15,078 bases of DNA from an uncultured Lachnospiraceae bacterium (GTDB lineage Bacteria; Bacillota; Clostridia; Lachnospirales; Lachnospiraceae): NCBI GenBank assembly GCA_910588775.1, contig CAJURH010000045.1, positions 1 through 15,078 of the forward strand, given 5' to 3'. A program made the translations under genes and the position numbers. The notes beneath the pieces were generated by a model. The model did not search any database. It was not told where the DNA came from and saw only the letters and a program-made list of their open reading frames with translations. Of the stretch, positions 11,463 through 15,078 are shown one piece after another. Positions within the stretch are counted from its first letter, which is position 1. Each line of letters begins with the position of its first letter.

Positions 11463-11496
11463 AAACTACTGGCCTATGTTCGGTCAGTAGTTTTTT
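11463..11496 (+). terminator. Cassette B terminator
   Basis: AAACTACTGGCC (11463-11474) pairs with GGTCAGTAGTTT (11482-11493), 12 positions with one G-U pair and a 7-base loop. It runs into six T. It is homologous to the cassette A terminator and is preceded in both by TTTCAAATTC. Confidence 0.9.
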
Positions 11497-11531
11497 GTTA
11501 GGGAATGAAGGATGAAGGGAGGGTGAATCCG

Positions 11532-11915
11532 ATGGGAAAGAAAAGGCTTCGGGACATGACATGGGACGAGTATGGAATATCGAAGAACCGATATAAAGAG
11601 CTGAAGGCGTTCTGCCTGCAATATGACGAAAAGAAGAGCGTCATTCGATGCCAAGCCCAATCCACGAAACGTTCAGGCAGTGAACTGGAGCGACAGGCGT
11701 ACGACAGGGACTGCCGGATGATAGAAGAAGCGGCAGTGCGTACAGACCCTGGCATATGGAAATATCTGTTGCGCAGCGTCACCATGGGCTTGCCATATGA
11801 GCGGGTGGAGTACGACAGCGAATTGGGAAGGATACATATATGTCGTAGTGATTTCTACGGAAAACGAAGGCTTTTCTATTCGACGCTGAACAAGATGAAA
11901 TTGGAGCACAAATGA
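11532..11915 (+). CDS. ArpU/RinA-like phage late-gene regulator (likely)
   Basis: This is 127 residues from ATG 11532 (MGKKRLRDMTWDEYGISKNRY), 7 bases after GGAGGGT. An in-frame ATG at 11505 is weaker. The pattern of a basic N terminus, LKAFCLQYDEKK, a central DRDCRMIEEAAV helix, then WKYLLRSVTMGLPYERVE and FYGKRRLFYSTLNKMK matches the protein that sits just before the terminase small subunit in clostridial siphophages. Regulators at that position (ArpU, RinA and relatives) switch on the packaging and structural operon. The family name is from position and general pattern, not from a search. Confidence 0.7.
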   Translation: MGKKRLRDMTWDEYGISKNRYKELKAFCLQYDEKKSVIRCQAQSTKRSGSELERQAYDRDCRMIEEAAVRTDPGIWKYLLRSVTMGLPYERVEYDSELGRIHICRSDFYGKRRLFYSTLNKMKLEHK

Positions 11916-11927
11916 ACGGACCCGTCG

Positions 11928-11936
11928 TGATATGAT
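11928..11936 (+). promoter_or_regulatory. Candidate late promoter (extended -10)
   Basis: TGATATGAT just after the regulator gene fits an extended -10 (TG-N-TATGAT). No good -35 is present, as expected for a promoter that needs an activator. Its position, between the regulator and the late genes, supports the call. Confidence 0.4.
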
Positions 11937-11998
11937 GGATGTGCAGGGGATAGGCGGCAAGACTGAATTCCCTCACACCTCCTTATTATATTCGAAGG

Positions 11999-12050
11999 CT
12001 GTCGGGCCGTCATGACCCGGCAGTCAAGAGCTGTCCGGGTCTTTTTATTT
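11999..12050 (+). terminator. Leader terminator with competing hairpin before the late ORF
   Basis: GACCCGGCAG (12014-12023) pairs with CTG and CCGGGTC (12031-12041, one T bulged) and is followed by TTTTTATTT, an intrinsic terminator. Its left arm can instead pair with CTGTCGGG (11999-12006) through CCCGGCAG (12016-12023, one G-U pair). The two folds exclude each other, which is the layout of an attenuator. Confidence 0.6.
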
Positions 12051-12071
12051 GGACGAAGGGCAGGTGATGAT

Positions 12072-14519
12072 GTGGAGGAGCCAAAGCTGAAACCTCAACT
12101 GAAATTATTGGTTTTAAATTACCTTGGGAAATGCAAGGGAAATAAAGTGCAGTCGGCCATTGCGGCAGGCTATAAACCTACATACGCAAAGGCGCAGTCC
12201 TACAAATTGTTTGCCCGTCCAGACGTGCAAGCGTACATTCAGAATTTGCCCAGTCTGCTTGCCGCCGGGCAGAACATTATAGGAACTATCGTGGAGGCGG
12301 TCATAACGGCCTTACCCATGCTTCTTGAGGCTGCGTGGCAAATTGTTGGTGCGATTTTAGACACGATACAGGAGAATTTGCCCCGCGTCATCGAGGCGGG
12401 CGTGATGCTGATAAACTCTTTGATTCAGGGAATCGTCACGTATTTGCCCCAAATCATAGAGGTGGCGGCGCAGCTTTTAGGCGCCCTTTTAGAGGCCATC
12501 GCCCAGAATCTGCCGATGCTTATCAAGGCGGGCATATCCATCCTGGAAACATTGATAACGGGAATTGTCACCCATCTGCCAAGGCTCTTGGAAGCGGCGG
12601 GCCAGATACTTATGGCTCTGATAACGGCCATTGGGGAAAATCTTCCCACGCTGGCGGAAGCGGGCCGAAACATCATAGGAACCATTGTGGAGTCCATAGG
12701 AAATTGTCTGCCCATGCTATTGGATATTGGCGGGCAAATTCTGGGGATGCTCATCGACGGTCTGTTAAACAACATGGACCGGATTGTGGATGCGGCCTCC
12801 AATGTGGTCACTTGGATAGCCGACGGGATTGTGAAGTATTTGCCCATGTTGGCGGACATAGCGATGCAGTTGATTACCGCTCTTTTGGACGCGTTGATTT
12901 CCAACTTGCCCCGGCTGTTGGACGCGGGGGTGCAGGTCATTGGAACAATCTGCGCCGCCATCAACGACGCGGCCCCGCAATTAATCGCCATGGGTGGGGA
13001 AATCATTGGCCAGTTTTTACAGGCAATCGCGGACTGCGGCCCGACAATTATAGAGACGGCAGGGAACGTGATTCTACAGCTGATACAGGGACTGATTGAC
13101 ATGCTTCCGCAGCTGGTGGACACGGCGCTTACGCTCATAAATTCGTTCATTGACACGATAGTGGATATGATCCCTGATATTGTGCAGTCCTTCGTGAACG
13201 TAATCCCTGATATTGTGCAGTCCCTTATGGAACATTTGCCGGATTTGATTATGGGCATTACGGAATTGATTTCCGCATTAATAGTGGCTTTGGGGGACCT
13301 GTTGCCGGAAATTGTGCTTGCGGTCATAGAATTGGTTCCCATGATCTGTGATGCCTTAGTGGAGGCCATACCCGTGCTGCTGGATGCGGCTTTACAGTTT
13401 TTTATGGCGATTCTGGACGCATTGCCAACGATACTGGATGCGCTCATGAAGGCCCTGCCGGACATCATCAACGCGATTACGGATTTCCTGGTGGAAGCCA
13501 TTCCGCAGCTTTTGGAAGCCGCCATTCAGTTTCTGGAAGCTTTGGTGGACGCCATACCGGTCATTATCCCTATCCTGGTGGACAATCTGCCCCGCATCAT
13601 AGACGCGTTGGTGCGCTTCTTTGTGGAAGCGTTTCCGGTATTGCTGGACGCGGCCATTCAATTATTGCTGGCTTTGGTGGAGGCTATCCCGGAAATTGTC
13701 GCCGCCCTGATAGAGGCCCTGCCGCAAATAATCGGGACCATCATGAAGGCGTTGGCGGAAGCCGGGCCGGAACTTCTGGTGGCGGCCGTCAAGATGTTTA
13801 TGATGATTGTGCAGGCGGCTTTTGAGATACAGGCGAAGCTGGCGGAGGGCATGGGCCGCATTGGGGAAGCCATTTTAAACTATCTGGGGCAGTTGCCCGG
13901 GATGGTCTGGGACTCCCTGACGCTGACCATACAGAAGTTCATAGACTTTGGTGGGGAGGCCGTTTCCCAGGGCGCGTCCGCCGCGTCTGGATTCCTGAAC
14001 AATGTGGTGAATTACATCGCCGAATTGCCGGGGAGCGTATGGAACTATCTCACCCAGGCCATATCCAAGGTGGCTGAATGGGCGGGCCAGCTCAAAGACA
14101 AAGGGATTGAGTCCGCAAAAGCCCTGGTGAAGTCCGTCACGGACGGCGTGAAAGACCTTCCGGGAAAAATGCTGCAAACCGGAAAAGACATTGTGAATGG
14201 CGTTTGGGACGGCATATGCAAGGCGAAAGACAAATTCAAAGAGAACATTAAGGATTTCTTTGGAAGCATCGCGGACACGGCAAAGGAAAAGCTGAAAATA
14301 AACTCCCCATCCAAAGTGATGCGCGAAGAGGTGGGGCAGCAAATTACAGCCGGAGTGGCCGAAGGCATCAGCGACAGGCAGGGCGATGTGGACGACAGTA
14401 TGGATCGCCTCACCAGCGGCGTAATGTCCCCTGCGGAGCAAATGTGTAGGACGGATTTTGCGGACATTCAAAATAAAAAAGAATGTGAGGTAACAGACAA
14501 TGGCAAAATCATTATTTGA
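12072..14519 (+). CDS. Chimera: terminase small subunit N terminus fused to tail tape-measure protein
   Basis: The product is 815 residues from GTG 12072, 5 bases after AGGTG. The ATG at 12012 lies inside the terminator hairpin and is rejected. Residues 1-58 (LKLLVLNYLGKCKGNKVQS, AIAAGYKPTYAKAQSYKLF, ARPDVQAYIQN) are the N-terminal DNA-binding domain of a phage terminase small subunit. From Leu59 the sequence is tail tape-measure protein: fourteen 22-residue units (59-366), looser LP/IP repeats to about 590, and a C-terminal part with NSPSKVMREEVG (744-755) typical of tape-measure ends. From about residue 790 it reads through the tnpV leader. Normally a dozen or more genes lie between terS and the tape-measure gene. 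The fusion is therefore a large in-frame deletion; the product is probably useless for packaging. Confidence 0.88.
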   Translation: MEEPKLKPQLKLLVLNYLGKCKGNKVQSAIAAGYKPTYAKAQSYKLFARPDVQAYIQNLPSLLAAGQNIIGTIVEAVITALPMLLEAAWQIVGAILDTIQENLPRVIEAGVMLINSLIQGIVTYLPQIIEVAAQLLGALLEAIAQNLPMLIKAGISILETLITGIVTHLPRLLEAAGQILMALITAIGENLPTLAEAGRNIIGTIVESIGNCLPMLLDIGGQILGMLIDGLLNNMDRIVDAASNVVTWIADGIVKYLPMLADIAMQLITALLDALISNLPRLLDAGVQVIGTICAAINDAAPQLIAMGGEIIGQFLQAIADCGPTIIETAGNVILQLIQGLIDMLPQLVDTALTLINSFIDTIVDMIPDIVQSFVNVIPDIVQSLMEHLPDLIMGITELISALIVALGDLLPEIVLAVIELVPMICDALVEAIPVLLDAALQFFMAILDALPTILDALMKALPDIINAITDFLVEAIPQLLEAAIQFLEALVDAIPVIIPILVDNLPRIIDALVRFFVEAFPVLLDAAIQLLLALVEAIPEIVAALIEALPQIIGTIMKALAEAGPELLVAAVKMFMMIVQAAFEIQAKLAEGMGRIGEAILNYLGQLPGMVWDSLTLTIQKFIDFGGEAVSQGASAASGFLNNVVNYIAELPGSVWNYLTQAISKVAEWAGQLKDKGIESAKALVKSVTDGVKDLPGKMLQTGKDIVNGVWDGICKAKDKFKENIKDFFGSIADTAKEKLKINSPSKVMREEVGQQITAGVAEGISDRQGDVDDSMDRLTSGVMSPAEQMCRTDFADIQNKKECEVTDNGKIII
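12246..13169 (+). repeat. Fourteen tandem 66-bp (22-residue) tape-measure repeats
   Basis: The units all have 22 residues and most start Leu-Pro: LPSLLAAGQNIIG, LPMLLEAAWQIVG, LPRVIEAG, LPQIIEVA and so on. The period is exact for 924 bases. After it come two copies of ATCCCTGATATTGTGCAGTC 33 bases apart (13170, 13203), then less regular repeats. Tape-measure length sets tail length. Confidence 0.85.
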
Positions 14520-14874
14520 GGAACTGGGTGGCAGATACGAGCGGCAAGGCGATTACTTAATACCGTGCTTAACCGTACCCGCCGAAGAAGAACAACCCAT
14601 AGGCATATGGGGACAGCGGCATTTGGATTATCTGAAGCAGTACCGTAAGGTTACATACATCAATCTTCTCACAAGCGGCAGGCTCATCACCTACCTTGCC
14701 GATATTGACAGGCAGGCGCAGGAACGCTTTGAAAGGCTCATAGAGGGCATGAAACAGTCACAGGGCATAACGGAACAGCTAAAGGAAGAAAATGCCTTAG
14801 AATGGACAGGGCGGCTCAACAACATAAGGGCGTGTGCGAGGGAGATTGTGAACGAGGAAATTGTAAATGTATAG
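14500..14874 (+). CDS. tnpV: TnpV family transposon protein
   Basis: This is 124 residues, MAKSLFEELGGRYERQGDYL through IWGQRHLDYLKQYRKVTYIN, LLTSGRLITYLADIDRQAQE, NNIRACAREIVNEE. It is very close to the TnpV proteins I know from Tn4451/Tn5397-type clostridial mobilisable and conjugative transposons, where tnpV sits near the recombination genes; its biochemical role is not settled. The ATG at 14500 follows GTGAGG by about 9 bases. A short hairpin (ACATTC 14464-14469, GAATGT 14481-14486) lies just upstream. No recombinase is in the window, so this is a fragment of a second mobile element whose insertion or recombination ended the tape-measure gene; 20 bases overlap that ORF. Confidence 0.88.
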   Translation: MAKSLFEELGGRYERQGDYLIPCLTVPAEEEQPIGIWGQRHLDYLKQYRKVTYINLLTSGRLITYLADIDRQAQERFERLIEGMKQSQGITEQLKEENALEWTGRLNNIRACAREIVNEEIVNV

Positions 14875-14883
14875 TAAACTGGT

Positions 14884-14911
14884 GGCAGGGTGTAAAAGCC
14901 CTGTCGCTTTT
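14884..14911 (+). terminator. tnpV terminator
   Basis: GGCAGGG (14884-14890) pairs with CCCTGTC (14899-14905), one G-U pair and an 8-base loop. GCTTTTCTTG follows. It lies 10 bases after the tnpV stop. Confidence 0.7.
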
Positions 14912-14943
14912 CTTGTCGGGAGACTATTATTAAATTTGCTTAG

Positions 14944-14972
14944 TTGATAGAGTTTGTTTGAAGATTTATAAT
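14944..14972 (+). promoter_or_regulatory. Promoter near the right edge
   Basis: TTGATA (14944-14949), a 17-bp spacer and TATAAT (14967-14972) match the housekeeping consensus at 11 of 12 positions. It points to the ORF beginning at 15024. Confidence 0.7.
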
Positions 14973-15023
14973 TAATACATAGGTAGCTTGTAACTTTGGG
15001 GGGGAAGGGCAAGTTCTGGACAT

Positions 15024-15078
15024 ATGCTTGAAATTATCAGATTACAACAGGCTATACTTTTGGTAGAATCCTATAAAA
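15024..15078 (+). CDS. Possible gene start, cut by the right edge
   Basis: ATG 15024 opens MLEIIRLQQAILLVESYK and stays open to the edge (18 codons). A good promoter lies 50 bases upstream, but the ribosome site is weak (CTGGA). The opening resembles the first helix of LysR-type regulators, which is only a guess from so little sequence. Confidence 0.3.
   Translation, partial: MLEIIRLQQAILLVESYK

Larger units (their letters stand above)
10464..11474 (+). mobile_element. Cassette B: second inverted-repeat-bounded regulatory unit
   Basis: The left end (10464-10488) and the reverse complement of the right end (11450-11474) agree at 21 of 25 positions, with TAGTTT, TGAATTTGAAAA as the core. The content follows cassette A: left TATCATTTT box, promoter with palindrome, short gene, GC hairpin, ribbon-helix-helix gene, terminator. 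B also holds a reduced KilAC antirepressor gene. It ends directly before the late regulator gene. No transposase is present. Confidence 0.55.

Noticed and set aside
12012..12071. ATG 12012 as start of the terS chimera
   Set aside because: It lies inside the terminator hairpin and encodes residues unlike any terminase small subunit.
12246..13169. CRISPR-like regular repeats
   Set aside because: The 66-bp period is coding repetition in a tape-measure protein; there are no identical repeats with unique spacers.
12425..13525. Long antisense open frame opposite the tape-measure repeats
   Set aside because: It is a by-product of the repeated codons on the plus strand; there is no ribosome site and the composition is of Ser/Ile/Met repeats.
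1..15078. tRNA or rRNA genes, integrase or attachment sites
   Set aside because: None seen by eye on either strand; the prophage left end and its integrase must lie outside the window.

Overview
The window looks like a defective temperate phage (prophage remnant) in a low-to-mid GC Firmicute, most likely a gut clostridium of the Lachnospiraceae type. The evidence is strong AGGAGG ribosome binding sites, frequent GTG/TTG starts, and families typical of that group: DUF5688, a HUH replication protein, DUF3310, a KilAC antirepressor, a late-gene regulator, and a TnpV transposon protein at the right end. No ribosomal or tRNA gene was seen, so the taxonomic call is inference from protein families only.

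Layout. Positions 1-3960 are a lysogeny/accessory region. It holds the edge-truncated DEDDh exonuclease with a zinc ribbon, a frameshifted antitoxin copy, an XRE repressor divergent from a small gene across an overlapping promoter/operator, several small membrane or coiled-coil proteins (one arrangement partly duplicated), and a DinJ-YoeB type toxin-antitoxin pair. Positions 4030-10408 are a rightward early operon: HTH protein, DUF5688 protein, HUH (rolling-circle type) protein preceded by a perfect 10-bp hairpin, RNase H-like protein without catalytic acids, HNH-like zinc protein, DNA methyltransferase, DUF3310 protein and several short unknowns.

Two related self-contained cassettes interrupt this operon and its end: A (about 8006-8704) and B (about 10464-11474). 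Each is bounded by imperfect inverted repeats built on GAATTTGAAA. Each has its own promoter whose 17-bp spacer is filled by a perfect palindrome, different in the two cassettes but centred at the same distance from the -10 box. Each then carries a short gene, a GC-rich hairpin, a ribbon-helix-helix regulator with a GRPT arm, and a terminator. B also carries a shrunken KilAC antirepressor after its regulator, which recalls the arc-ant order of phage P22. This is the most interesting system here.

From 11532 a late-gene regulator precedes a leader with competing hairpins, then an 815-codon chimera. Its first ~58 residues are a terminase small subunit, joined in frame to the 22-residue repeats of a tail tape-measure protein. 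All packaging, head and most tail genes that should lie between are gone. The end of that ORF runs into the leader of tnpV. After tnpV come a terminator, a good promoter and the start of a possible flanking gene. The element should therefore be unable to make virions, while its early genes, toxin-antitoxin pair and cassettes look intact.
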